Origin: an uncultured Verrucomicrobiota bacterium
Lineage (GTDB): Bacteria > Verrucomicrobiota > Verrucomicrobiia > Limisphaerales > UBA9464
Assembly: GCA_903821635.1 (NCBI GenBank)
Contig: CAIJLV010000036.1
Location: 1-36,411, forward strand
Reading direction: 5' to 3'
Length of the DNA: 36,411 bases
Shown: positions 10,601-17,940 of the stretch, in pieces
Numbering within the stretch: the stretch's first letter is position 1
How the letters are laid out: each line of letters starts with the position of its first letter
Translations under genes and position numbers: made by a program
Notes under the pieces: generated by a model
The model's database searches: none
What the model was told of the DNA's origin: nothing
What the model saw: only the letters and a program-made list of their open reading frames with translations

Positions 10601-13600
10601 GGCTCAACGAAGTGCTGCCCCAGAACGTGACCGGCGGCCTCGACAATGCCGGCGACCGCGAGCCCTACCTTGAGCTCTACAACAGCGGCTCCACGCCCGT
10701 GGAGTTGTCGGCTTACTACCTCACGGACAGCACCACCAACTTGGCGAAGTGGCAGTTCCCGGCGGGCACGACGATTGCCCCGAGCCAATTCCTGACCGTG
10801 TGGGCCGATGGCGAAGTGGGCGAGACGACCGCCACGGCGTTGCACACCAGCTTCCGCCTGGATTCCACCCAGGGCTTCGTCGCCTTGGTGCGGTTGCAGG
10901 GCACTGGGAATGCGCCCGCGGTGATGGATTTTGCGGACTACGCCAACCTCTTCCCAGACCGCAGTGTTGGGCTGGTGCCGGACGGCGACGTTCGCCGTCG
11001 GCGGCTGCTCTATTTCCCGACCGCCGGCGCTTCCAACAACCCCGCTGTGCCCGCGGTCAACGTCGTGCTCAACGAAATCATGGCGCAGAATACTGCCACC
11101 CTCGCCGATCCGGCCGACGGCGACTTTGATGACTGGATCGAACTCCATAACGCCGGGGCCAGCGCGGTGGATCTCACCGGGTATTTCCTCACGGACAACC
11201 TGACGAACAAGACCCTGTTTTCCGTTCCGCCCGGCTACGTGATTCCGGCCAACGGCTTCCTGTTGGTCTGGGCCGACGGCGAACCCAACCAGAACCAGCC
11301 GACCAACTCCGGCCTGCACGCCAGCTTTTCCCTGGCGCGCGGGGGCGAACAAATCGGTCTGTATTCCCCGACCGGCGAGTGGGTGGATGGCTTTAGTTTT
11401 GGTCCCCAAACGAACAATGTGTCGCTCGGGCGGTATCCCGATGCAGCCGACAACCCACTGGTCTTCTTCGAAGAACCCAGCCCCGCGGCGGCCAACTTCC
11501 TCCCTGGGGGAAACCTGCCCCCGCAGGTCACTCCGGTGGCTGACCAAAGTATACCCGAAGGCGGGTTGCTCCGCTTCGTGGTTCAGGCCACCGATTTGGA
11601 TGCGGGCCAGACGCTCAAGTTCAGCCTTGGAGCCGACGCCCCGCCCGGCGCGCTGATCGACGAAACCTCCGGCGAGTTTACGTGGACCCCCACCGAAGCC
11701 CAAGGCCCCGGCAGCTATGCGTTCACCGTGCGGGCGACCGACAATGGGACCCCGCCCCGAACCGGCGTGACGCCCATCAAGGTCGCGGTGACCGAAGTGA
11801 ACTTGCCGCCTTTGCTCAGCCCGATCCCGGACGGGTCGGTCGCTGAGGGTGGCCGGTTCGCGTTCACGGTGCCGGCCTCGGACCCCGACCTGCCGGGCAA
11901 CGCCCTGCTTTACACCCTAGACCCCGGGTTCCCCGACGGCGCCACGCTCGATCCCGATACCGGCGAGTTTGTGTTCCAACCGGGCGAGGCGCAGGGCGGC
12001 CAAACCTTCGCGGTGACCTTCCGCGTCTTTGACCGCGGGTCGCCCTCGTTGAGCGCGACCACAACGGTGAGCCTCACGGTCAAGGAGGTGAACCACCCGC
12101 CCGATTTGGAACCACCCTCGCCGCAAGCAGTGGACGAAGGTTCCCCGCTCACCCTGACGTTGGTCGGAGCCGATCCGGAGGGGGCGCCCGTGCGCTTCCA
12201 GCTCGTGGGCAATGGTCCGGCTGGCCTCCACTTGGATGAAACCACCGGGGTGCTGACCTGGACGCCGACCGAATTGCAGGGGCCGGCTTCCTATCCGCTC
12301 GTCGTGAAGGTAACCGAGCAATCACCGGAGCAACTCGCCACCCAGCGGACATTCTCCATCGTGGTGCGCGAGGTGAACCAGCCGCCTACGCTCGCGCCGC
12401 TCGCCAATTTCACGGTGGTGGAGGGTTCGACCGTGGCCTTTACCGCGACCGCCACGGATCCCGATCGGCCCGATCAGATCCTGACGTATTCGCTGGTCGG
12501 CAATGTTCCCGCCGGGGCCGTGCTGGATCCGCAAACCGGAGCCTTCTCCTGGACCATCGACGAAGACTCCCGCGCGGGCACCCAACTCGTCAGCGTGCGA
12601 GTGACTGACAATGGGCCGGGTAACCTGACGGATACGCAGAGCTTCGCCGTCGTGACCCAGTCGCGCTTCAAGGTGGGGTTCAACGAAATCATGTATCGCC
12701 CCACCGTTCAGAGTGCCGAATACCTTGAGTTGGCCAACGCGTCGGGTTTCACGCCGTGGGACCTTTCCGGTTATCAACTCGTGGGGGATGAACTGACCTT
12801 CACCTTTCCCGCCAATACCCTCCTCGCCCCGGGCGAAACCCTCTGCGTGGTGCGCAACCTCGCCGTCTTCCGGACCGCCTACGGCAACGAGCCGCGGGTG
12901 GCGGGTGTTTGGACGGGCCTGCTCGGGGCCGCCGGCGACACCCTCCGGTTGGTCCGCCCCGGTTCCCCGGAAACCACCGTGGACCAAGTGCAATACCGTG
13001 CGACCCTGCCGTGGCCCCCTGAGGCGGCGACCGGGGCGGCGCTCCAAGTCATTGACCCGAGGCGGGACAATTCCCGCGTGGGCAATTGGGCCGCGGCGGC
13101 GGCCTACAACGGGCCGCGGCAACTCACAGAAATGACCGGCGCGTGGCGGTATTTCCAAGCGGGCGCACCGGATCCGTTGTGGCGGAACAACGCCTTTGAC
13201 GACGCCAGTTGGAGTCAGGGCAACGGTCTGCTTTACGTCGAAACGGCCGATCTGCCGGCGCCGAAGAACACCCCGCTGACCCTCGGCCAGATGGCTTATT
13301 ATTTCCGCGCCCGGTTCACGCTGCCGTTTGTGCCTGCGGGCGCGACGCTGCGGTTGAACTATGTGATCGACGACGGCGCCGTGTTCTACCTGAACGGCCG
13401 CGAACTTCATCGCTTCGGCTTTGAACCCACCGCCGTGGTGCAGCCTGAGACCGGGGCCGCGGGCATCGGCGACGCCGCCCTCACCGGCCCGATTACCCTT
13501 CCGGCCGAACTGCTGCAGGCGGGCGAAAACGTGCTCGCGGTCGAAGTGCACCAAAACTCTCCCGGCAGTTCCGACGTCGTCTTCGGCGCCGCACTGGAAC

Positions 13601-14331
13601 TGGTCGGTGGCTCCATTCCGGGTCAGACCCCGGGCGCGCCCAATAATGTGGGCGCCAGTTTGCCCGAGTTTCCAGCGCTCTACTTGAATGAAATCCTGCC
13701 TAACAACACGGCCGGCCTCGCCGACAGCCTCGGTGAGCGCGAACCGTGGGTGGAACTCGTCAATTCGGGTTCCGTGCCCGTGAACCTCACCGGCTGGGGC
13801 CTGACCGATACCTACACCAACCTTGCGCGGTGGATCTTTCCGGCCGACACGACGATTGCTCCCGGGCAGTTCCTGGTGGTCTTCCTCGATGGTGAACCGG
13901 GCCAGGCTACCCCGACGGAATGGCACACCGGCTTCCGCGCCGTCGCCGCCCAGGGCGCGCTGGCCTTGGTTCGGCCGCAGGGCGCGGCGCTGGCGGTAGT
14001 GGACTACCTCGACTACGCCGATTACGCGGACGATCACGCCCTCGCCGCCCGGCCGGACGGCCAACTGTTTGTCCGGCAGGTGACCGCGACGCCCACGCCG
14101 GGCGCCTCCAACATGGGCGCGCCGGTGGTGAACGCGGTGCTGCGGACCGATGGGCGGTTGACCCTGAGCGTGGAAACGGTCAGCGGCGTCAGCTATCGCG
14201 TGGAGTTCAGTGACTCGCCTGCCGGCCCTTGGCAGCCCTTGGCGACCCTCGTGGGCAACGGCCAGCCCGCCCTCATCACCGAAAATATCGCCGGCCAGAG
14301 CGAACGGTATTACCGGACCGTGCTCCCTTGA
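4663..14331 (+). CDS. Giant secreted lamin-tail/CotH multidomain protein (3222 aa)
   Basis: Uninterrupted frame from ATG 4663; a TTG at 4639 is possible but adds nothing signal-like. Residues 25-42 are a late hydrophobic signal segment. Domains in order, with approximate residues: PA14-type carbohydrate-binding sandwich (45-203); Ig-like (207-291); SbsA-type Ig-like (293-390); laminin-G/DUF1349-like (390-580); lamin-tail domains at 600-720, 765-880 and 895-1050, each opening with a V-x-(L/I)-NE-type strand and EF(V/I)EL(F/Y)N; carbohydrate-binding-like (1109-1200); fibronectin-like (1227-1320); CotH-type kinase-like (1380-1705) with NRIMGNWDAW and PWDLD (Asp1614, Asp1616); lamin-tail at 1809, 1978 and 2134; four cadherin/putative-Ig repeats (2285-2665), each opening N-x-PP and carrying an EG(G/S)-type motif; lamin-tail at 2669; beta-sandwich (2826-2986); lamin-tail at 3004; C-terminal sandwich (3151-3222). 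No PEP-CTERM or LPXTG anchor is visible. Lamin-tail + CotH proteins are abundant in Verrucomicrobiota and Planctomycetota; their role is not established. Surface adhesion, glycan binding or protein phosphorylation outside the cytoplasm are possible. Confidence 0.93.
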   Translation: MNLLPPLRNPSPVTSPTRSAVVRPFTVGLLTLLLWAVPVRGGSILQEVFSGLGGSSLSDLTNAPAFPNFPTRTEFLTEFFEAPTDVEENYGQRVHGYLVPPLTGNYTFWIASDDQGGLFLSTNEFPANKRPIAGVPGWTPSREWGWYAEQRSVAIPLQANKAYYIEALMKEGGGGDNLAVRWLRPDGVDQAPIPATYLLPWGTAFTPPQISQQPTNTTVIEGQLATFVVKVTNVDPVAFKWQRNGVDLPNSNAGILTYGPVRLADQNARFGALLTNRIGLTNSTVGTLTVLPDTTAPTVLWAITPSPNRIRLRFSEPMAAATASVAGNFTVTGGVTVTGAALEADPQSVLLTVTGLNYAETYTVTVKALLDQAATPNVVAPGSTVSFLALELVAQEIGSANGRIQRLGSDAFDVTGQGQGLGSTKEANQPVTDHFQFAWQQVSGDFDRQVRVADVGISSAFVRAGLMARLDLGTNSPFQGVFSSSAQVGCFFEGRLSAGLASVRQTLTGGYPVNYPHQWLRLRRVGNTFTGFGSHDGQTWVRLGSANQALGTEVYVGFAVASQNAEAASTVKFRDYGPAVSPVEGTFVNDRETLTPSSRRTGLILSEIMYRPKRLVGDTNTLEFVELFNAGAIFQELTGWKLAGGIEFNFPVGFKLEAGQFVVVAADPAAVQRAYGLSGVLGPFTGSLNNGGDTVQLRDALGAVKLDVEYSSSSPWPVAADGAGPSLVLTAPSYGEGSPRAWSASSRVGGSPGGPDPVVRTPGDTVVLNEFLAHTDAPQLDFIELYNRSNTEADLAGCILTDDPATNRFRLPAGTTLPARGFRAFTEAELGFRLSALGETIYLLSSNGVRVLDALRFGGQENGVATGRLPNGSDTLRRLATPTPGAANTEWANEAIVINELMYNPLSGLDDDEYVELHNRGGAVVDLGGWRLESGVDFQFPGGTRLAPGGFLVVAKNLNRLLTNYPHLHPGNTVGNFGGSLRNSGDRVVLSKPDDLVATNEFGNRITNTIQIVVADVPYAAGGAWGRWADGGGSSLELTDAHADPLRGANWADSDETQKAPWSLVTFTGRLDNGNSETQRFPANRLFLGLLNDGECLVDQVEVVEGAGANLVSNSGFENGPTGWEFFGNHAPSGIDSTGAQAGSRCLHVRAGGGVDTGPNSIRTGLAAGLVSNDTVTIRAQVRWLRGWPELLFRLRGNYADFAAALPVPTQLGTPGQPNSRAVANAGPAIYAVTHSPAVPQANEPVLVTARVSDPDLLATLNLRFRLDPATTFSAAAMRDDGTQGDALAGDGIYTARITGRSAGTVAAFRLEATDGAGGSSRFPQNVPTEEALIRWGDEVPLGSFPHAHLWATQANQAAADGNALNNRYRNCTLVYGQRRVIYNASYRDKGSPFHGGGGDLTAIVPEDDLLHGVRERLFAQTGNGGSEETGLRGRLAYWLGQELGLPSLNGNPLHFFFNGARYANIVEDLEEPDHRYAEQHYPDGGEGDLYKISIWFEFDDDNRNFSATQATLQRFPTTGGQLKLARYRWNWERRARQVPESDYTTIFDLVNAANSTGVNFVPRMQTHADLDNWMRVFAYNRIMGNWDAWTLGVGQNMYLYRQPGRPAVLMPWDLDFIFGLGEGANGGLWDGQDPVANEKLYGNPTFRRLLWRAYQHAVNGPMRPERFQPVIDAQRAALVANAIPDLKSPEGITTYLNARRAYIQSQITGADAPAFRITSNGGNNFTATTASTTLTGSAPFAVASLAVNGVSYPVTWTDFTTFSVTVPLTQRTNPLTLVGLDRNGNPLPGGTDSVTVTYNGAVPQVQDFVVLNEVHYNPAVPQTAFIELYNRHPNTPFDLSGCVLEGVGYTFPAGTILRPNSYLVLVGDRAAFAAAFGAGVVVFDQFTGRLDNDGETLRLVKPGVPPAAELRISDLRYLDRRPWPALADGGGSSLQLIDPAQDSWRVGNWGAPPVEASNRVTPGAVNANRDVLEPFPLVWLNEVLPQNVTGGLDNAGDREPYLELYNSGSTPVELSAYYLTDSTTNLAKWQFPAGTTIAPSQFLTVWADGEVGETTATALHTSFRLDSTQGFVALVRLQGTGNAPAVMDFADYANLFPDRSVGLVPDGDVRRRRLLYFPTAGASNNPAVPAVNVVLNEIMAQNTATLADPADGDFDDWIELHNAGASAVDLTGYFLTDNLTNKTLFSVPPGYVIPANGFLLVWADGEPNQNQPTNSGLHASFSLARGGEQIGLYSPTGEWVDGFSFGPQTNNVSLGRYPDAADNPLVFFEEPSPAAANFLPGGNLPPQVTPVADQSIPEGGLLRFVVQATDLDAGQTLKFSLGADAPPGALIDETSGEFTWTPTEAQGPGSYAFTVRATDNGTPPRTGVTPIKVAVTEVNLPPLLSPIPDGSVAEGGRFAFTVPASDPDLPGNALLYTLDPGFPDGATLDPDTGEFVFQPGEAQGGQTFAVTFRVFDRGSPSLSATTTVSLTVKEVNHPPDLEPPSPQAVDEGSPLTLTLVGADPEGAPVRFQLVGNGPAGLHLDETTGVLTWTPTELQGPASYPLVVKVTEQSPEQLATQRTFSIVVREVNQPPTLAPLANFTVVEGSTVAFTATATDPDRPDQILTYSLVGNVPAGAVLDPQTGAFSWTIDEDSRAGTQLVSVRVTDNGPGNLTDTQSFAVVTQSRFKVGFNEIMYRPTVQSAEYLELANASGFTPWDLSGYQLVGDELTFTFPANTLLAPGETLCVVRNLAVFRTAYGNEPRVAGVWTGLLGAAGDTLRLVRPGSPETTVDQVQYRATLPWPPEAATGAALQVIDPRRDNSRVGNWAAAAAYNGPRQLTEMTGAWRYFQAGAPDPLWRNNAFDDASWSQGNGLLYVETADLPAPKNTPLTLGQMAYYFRARFTLPFVPAGATLRLNYVIDDGAVFYLNGRELHRFGFEPTAVVQPETGAAGIGDAALTGPITLPAELLQAGENVLAVEVHQNSPGSSDVVFGAALELVGGSIPGQTPGAPNNVGASLPEFPALYLNEILPNNTAGLADSLGEREPWVELVNSGSVPVNLTGWGLTDTYTNLARWIFPADTTIAPGQFLVVFLDGEPGQATPTEWHTGFRAVAAQGALALVRPQGAALAVVDYLDYADYADDHALAARPDGQLFVRQVTATPTPGASNMGAPVVNAVLRTDGRLTLSVETVSGVSYRVEFSDSPAGPWQPLATLVGNGQPALITENIAGQSERYYRTVLP

Positions 14332-14354
14332 TCTGAGCCCCTCAGTTCAGTGCG

Positions 14355-14388
14355 CCAAGCCGCCTCCGCAGTTTGCGGGGCGGCTTGG
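14355..14388 (+). terminator. Rho-independent-type terminator after the giant gene
   Basis: CCAAGCCGCC (14355-14364) pairs perfectly with GGCGGCTTGG (14379-14388). After a one-base bulge, CCGCA (14366-14370) pairs with TGCGG (14374-14378) around a GTT loop. The hairpin starts 23 bases after the stop codon of the giant gene and is followed by TTTGCG, so the T-run is short. The long GC stem makes termination likely. Confidence 0.75.
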
Positions 14389-14497
14389 TTTGCGTGCGGG
14401 CCAGGCGTGGTGCCGGCGCTGGGAGTGCAGGGGGAGGGCCGGCAGTCTGGGCGCAACCCCGCTTGCCCGTCTCCGTGGCTTCCGCCAACTTCGCGGC

Positions 14498-14866
14498 GTG
14501 TCGCCGTTTCAGATCATCTTCAATCCGACCAGTGCCGCCGAGCTGGCCAAGATGCCGAGGGATCTTCAGCTCCAGATCCTCGGCCAGTTCCGCGGGTTGC
14601 CGCGGGAACTCCAGCGGAATGAGGCCCACTTCGGTCACCTGACCCGCCAGGGCCGTTCGCTCACCCGCTACCGGTTGGGCGATTACCGCGTCTATTTCGA
14701 ACGCCACCCGCTGGGCGTCGTCGTTCATCGCATCCTGAACAAACACTCGCTCAAGGACTTCATGTTCCGCTCGAACCTTGATGCCGATGAAGATGAGCGG
14801 CTCCAAGACAATCCGAAGTTTTGGGAACTCATCGAGCAAGCCAAAACCGGCGGCCACCGGGCTTAA
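14498..14866 (+). CDS. RelE/ParE-superfamily toxin-like protein, no adjacent antitoxin
   Basis: The likely start is GTG 14498, giving 122 residues; earlier in-frame starts run back into the giant gene and give low-complexity sequence. The protein opens FQIIFNPTSAAELAKMP, then has a helix pair (DLQLQILGQFRGLPREL) and the beta core RQGRSLTRYRLGDYRVYFERHPLGVVVHRILNKHSLKDF. That is the usual RelE/ParE/YoeB layout of two helices followed by an antiparallel sheet with R-x-R-x-G-x-YR-x-YF and V-x-R-x-L. RelE-family toxins cleave mRNA in the ribosome, whereas ParE members poison gyrase. The C-terminal tail of about 30 acidic residues (DADEDERLQDNPKFWEL) is longer than usual. No antitoxin-sized gene is found in the 166 bases upstream or directly downstream (the next start is 18 bases away), so it may be a domesticated chromosomal member. 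The exact activity is unknown. Confidence 0.75.
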   Translation: MSPFQIIFNPTSAAELAKMPRDLQLQILGQFRGLPRELQRNEAHFGHLTRQGRSLTRYRLGDYRVYFERHPLGVVVHRILNKHSLKDFMFRSNLDADEDERLQDNPKFWELIEQAKTGGHRA

Positions 14867-14884
14867 GTATCGTCACGCTTTCGG

Positions 14885-15811
14885 ATGGAGGATCTTACCC
14901 AATCACCGCGGCCCGCGCGGGTGCCGCCGGTGGTCAATGCGCCCCCGGTGTGGGCTCTCCCCCCGGTGGTCCCACCGCCCTTGCCGCCGCCCCGGGGAAA
15001 ATCGCGGTTGGCCCGCTGGCTGGGTAGCCTAGGCGTGGTCGGCACGCTGGTGCTGACGCTCGGGGGCAAACTCAAGTTCCTGCTGCCGCTCCTGAAATTC
15101 ATCGGCCCGGCACTCAAAACGGGCGGCACGATGTTGTTCTCCATCGGGGTTTACACGCTCGTGTTCGGCTGGCGGTTTGCGGTCGGATTTGTGCTGCTGA
15201 TCTTCGTGCATGAGATGGGCCACGTCTTTGCGGCCCGACAAGCGGGCATCGCAGTTTCCGCTCCCACGTTCATCCCGTTCATCGGCGCGCACATCCTGCT
15301 TAAACAAGCGATGCCCGGCGCTTGGGTGGAAGCCAAGATCGGCTACGGTGGCCCGCTGGCCGGCGCGTGGGCCTCCGCCTTGTGTCATTGGGTTTGGCTG
15401 GAAACCGGCAATCCAATTTGGGCCGCCCTCGCCTACACGGGCTACTTCCTAAACCTCTTCAACCTCGCCCCGATCAGCCCGCTCGACGGTGGTCGCATCA
15501 CGGCGGCGATCTCGCCGTGGCTCTGGATCGTCGGTTATGCGCTGCTGGGCGGGTGGCTGGGACTGCGGCTCTACCGGGCGGCGACGGGGACCGATTCCCT
15601 CAGCACGGGCGTATTTTTGATGGGCATGATCCTGGTCCTCGGCTTCCCGCGGTTGCTGACCTTGTTTCGTGCCCAGTCGGCTGAGGAACGCCGCTACTTC
15701 ACTGTCCCGTTACGGCAGCGGTTGGGCATGTCACTGGCCTATTTCGGCCTGATTGCGGCCCTCGCCTACGGCATGACCCTGACGCATCTCAACCCAGAGG
15801 GATTGCGGTAG
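14885..15811 (+). CDS. Site-2 protease-type M50 zinc metalloprotease, multi-pass membrane protein
   Basis: This 308-residue protein starts at ATG 14885, 18 bases after the RelE-like gene. A Pro-rich cytosolic N-terminus (about residues 1-35, PPVVPPPLPPPRG) is followed by several hydrophobic segments. The zinc motif HEMGH is at residues 109-113, inside the hydrophobic stretch FAVGFVLLIFVHEMGHVFAARQAG. The second family motif, NLAPISPLDGGR, has Asp201 as the third zinc ligand. This pair defines M50 (S2P/RseP/SpoIVFB-like) intramembrane proteases, which cleave transmembrane substrates. No PDZ domain or CBS pair is present, so it resembles the short stand-alone bacterial and archaeal S2P homologues. 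Three further hydrophobic segments follow, ending near residue 304. The substrate is unknown, and the neighbours give no clue: no sigma or anti-sigma gene is in view. Confidence 0.9.
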   Translation: MEDLTQSPRPARVPPVVNAPPVWALPPVVPPPLPPPRGKSRLARWLGSLGVVGTLVLTLGGKLKFLLPLLKFIGPALKTGGTMLFSIGVYTLVFGWRFAVGFVLLIFVHEMGHVFAARQAGIAVSAPTFIPFIGAHILLKQAMPGAWVEAKIGYGGPLAGAWASALCHWVWLETGNPIWAALAYTGYFLNLFNLAPISPLDGGRITAAISPWLWIVGYALLGGWLGLRLYRAATGTDSLSTGVFLMGMILVLGFPRLLTLFRAQSAEERRYFTVPLRQRLGMSLAYFGLIAALAYGMTLTHLNPEGLR

Positions 15812-15913
15812 TCGTCCGCTGGGGTTTCGGCGGGGTGGGCCACGAAGCGCGGGTGCCGCCCGCGGATTCAGTGGTGGGAACTGCATTTAGTTCTCCTAGG
15901 AGCATTCGCCCGC

Positions 15914-15943
15914 TCGACCCGGCGGCCCGTTTTCGGCTAGGGT
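15914..15943 (+). promoter_or_regulatory. Candidate promoter of the uup-like gene
   Basis: TCGACC (15914-15919, four of six matches to TTGACA) and TAGGGT (15938-15943) are separated by 18 bases. The GTG start at 15953 lies only nine bases after the -10 hexamer, so a message from this promoter would be almost leaderless. A 10-base palindrome, CTCCTAGGAG (15893-15902), sits just upstream and could be an operator. This is a visual match only. Confidence 0.35.
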
Positions 15944-15952
15944 GTCGGTCTT

Positions 15953-17851
15953 GTGAGTTTCGAAATGCTGTTAGCTGCCCGCGATCTGCAATTGCGCCAT
16001 AACGACCGGGTGTTGCTGGGGGGCGCGTCCATGGGCTTGGCCGCTGGGGACCGGGTGGGCTTGGTCGGCCGCAATGGCGCGGGAAAATCCACCCTGCTCC
16101 GCATCCTCGCCGGGGACCTCCAACCCGACTCAGGCGAAGTCATCCGCCGCCGCGAAGTCGTGGTCGGCTATTTGCCGCAGACCTTCGAGCTCGACCCGAC
16201 CAAGACGGTTTACGAAAGCGTCCGCGACGGCGCCCGGCAGGTGCTCGATTTCATCCACGAATACGAGACGCTGCCCGGGCACACCAAGCGGCATGAAGAG
16301 TTGGAATCCCACATCGAGCGGCTCGGCGGTTGGACGTTGGATTCCCGCATTCGCAGCGCCTTGAACCAGCTGGGTTGCCCGCCGGATGAACGGCTGATTG
16401 AGGGGCTTTCCGGCGGTGAACACCGTCGCGTGGCGCTCGCCCGGGCGTTGGTGAGCCAGCCAGATGTCCTGATGCTCGACGAGCCGACCAACCACTTGGA
16501 CATCGAGTCGGTCGGTTGGATCACGGAATTTCTCCGCAGCTATCCCGGCGCCCTGTTGGTCGTCACGCACGACCGCCATTTCCTCGATGAAGTGGCGACG
16601 GGCATCGTCGAGTTGCGCAACGGCGCCTTTGAGCGTTACGAAGGCAACTACACGGATTACCTCGCCGCGCGGGCGGAGAAGCTCGCCACCGAAGAGCTCG
16701 TCGAACACAAGCGCCAGATGTTCCTGCGGAAGGAGTTGGAGTGGGTCCGCCGCCGGCCGAAGGCGCAGACCGGTAAGTCCAAGGCGCGGCTGGATCAGTT
16801 TTTCGCCGTGGATGACGAAGCGACGCCCGCGACGGAATCCGACATGGAACTGGTCGTGCCGCCGCCCCCGCAGCTCGGCAATCGCGTCGTTGATCTCAGT
16901 GAAGTGGGCATCACGATTGGTGGAAAACGGCTGTTTTCAGGCCTGAACCTGTCCTTCGCCGGCGGCACGCGCATCGGGATTACCGGCCGCAATGGGCTCG
17001 GCAAAACGACCTTGTTGAAGCTGATCCTAGGGCTGCTCCCACCGACGGAAGGCGAAGTCCGCACCGGGCAACTCACGAAATTCAACTACGTGGACCAAGG
17101 TCGCCTGCGCTTGGCCGAGGAGCGCACCGTGATCGACGAAATTAGCGACGGCTCCGAATGGGTGGCCTGGGGTGAATCCCGCCTGTCCGTGCGGGCCTAC
17201 TTGAAGCGTTTCCTCTTCACCGACGACCGGATTGTCACCCAAGTCCGGCATCTCAGCGGCGGCGAACGCAGCCGACTGCTGTTGGCCAAGGTGCTCAAGC
17301 GCGGCGGGAATTTCCTAATTCTCGACGAACCGACCAACGACTTGGACCTCCAAACCATGCGGGTGCTGGAAGAAGCCTTGGTCGAGTTTTCCGGCTGCGT
17401 GCTCGTGGTCAGCCATGATCGTTATTTCCTGAACCGCGTCTGCACCGGGATCCTGGCGTTTGAAGGCGAAGGCCGCCTCGCGTTCAGCGAGGGCAGCTTC
17501 GACTACTACTTGGAGAAGAAACAGCGCGCGGCCGGGCTGGAGAAAGCGGCCAAATCAAAAGGCGGGCAAAATGCCAAGTGGGTGCCGTCCACCCCCACGC
17601 CGCCGGCGGTGAAGCCGCGCAAACTCAGCTTTAAGGAACTGCGTGAACTGGAGGGCATGGAGGCGCTGATTCACGCGGCGGAAGCGGACGTGGTGCGCTT
17701 GGAAGCGCTGCTGGTTTCACCTGACTTTGCCCGCACGCACGGAGCGCGCACCCAGGAGCGACTGGCCGAGTTGGAGGCTGCCCGGGCCACTGTCACCCGC
17801 AATTTCGCCCGCTGGGAGGAGTTGGAGGCGATCCGCACCGCTTCGGTGTAA
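15953..17851 (+). CDS. uup: ABC-F family ATPase, Uup type
   Basis: This is a 632-residue soluble protein with two ABC domains and no membrane segment. Domain 1 has Walker A GRNGAGKST at residues 40-48, signature LSGGEHRRVALARAL and Walker B/D-loop LMLDEPTNHLD. Domain 2 has GRNGLGKTT, LSGGERSRLLLAKVL and LILDEPTNDLD. Between them is the charged ABC-F linker (P-site tRNA-interaction region; KELEWVRRRPKAQTGKSKARLDQF). A C-terminal Lys/Glu-rich coiled coil of about 80 residues (FKELRELEGMEAL onward) and the EPTNDLD form in domain 2 both point to Uup rather than EttA. ABC-F proteins bind the ribosome. Uup is linked to DNA branch migration, suppression of transposon excision and resolution of stalled ribosomes. 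The start is GTG 15953; ATG 15965 (four residues shorter) is an equal alternative. The gene is flanked by gaps of 141 and 89 bases and is probably monocistronic. Confidence 0.92.
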   Translation: MSFEMLLAARDLQLRHNDRVLLGGASMGLAAGDRVGLVGRNGAGKSTLLRILAGDLQPDSGEVIRRREVVVGYLPQTFELDPTKTVYESVRDGARQVLDFIHEYETLPGHTKRHEELESHIERLGGWTLDSRIRSALNQLGCPPDERLIEGLSGGEHRRVALARALVSQPDVLMLDEPTNHLDIESVGWITEFLRSYPGALLVVTHDRHFLDEVATGIVELRNGAFERYEGNYTDYLAARAEKLATEELVEHKRQMFLRKELEWVRRRPKAQTGKSKARLDQFFAVDDEATPATESDMELVVPPPPQLGNRVVDLSEVGITIGGKRLFSGLNLSFAGGTRIGITGRNGLGKTTLLKLILGLLPPTEGEVRTGQLTKFNYVDQGRLRLAEERTVIDEISDGSEWVAWGESRLSVRAYLKRFLFTDDRIVTQVRHLSGGERSRLLLAKVLKRGGNFLILDEPTNDLDLQTMRVLEEALVEFSGCVLVVSHDRYFLNRVCTGILAFEGEGRLAFSEGSFDYYLEKKQRAAGLEKAAKSKGGQNAKWVPSTPTPPAVKPRKLSFKELRELEGMEALIHAAEADVVRLEALLVSPDFARTHGARTQERLAELEAARATVTRNFARWEELEAIRTASV

Positions 17852-17940
17852 GCCCTAGGGGCTGATTTCACCTACCTGCTGGCCGGCGCTTCCAGCCTTG
17901 CCGTGGTCGCAAGGTCTCGCCGACGCTGCGGACCTTACAC

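Noticed and set aside
8710..11703. Open minus-strand frame of about 997 codons
   Set aside because: It lies antisense inside the giant plus-strand gene, whose domains are all recognisable. The minus frame shows no domain and is explained by high GC and codon bias.
12322..14064. Open minus-strand frame of about 580 codons
   Set aside because: Same reason: antisense to the cadherin-like and lamin-tail part of the giant gene, with Arg/Gly/His-rich composition and no domain.
14332..14497. Possible antitoxin gene upstream of the RelE-like gene
   Set aside because: No frame of adequate size with a start and antitoxin-like sequence fits; the stretch is mostly the terminator hairpin and the RelE-like gene's leader.
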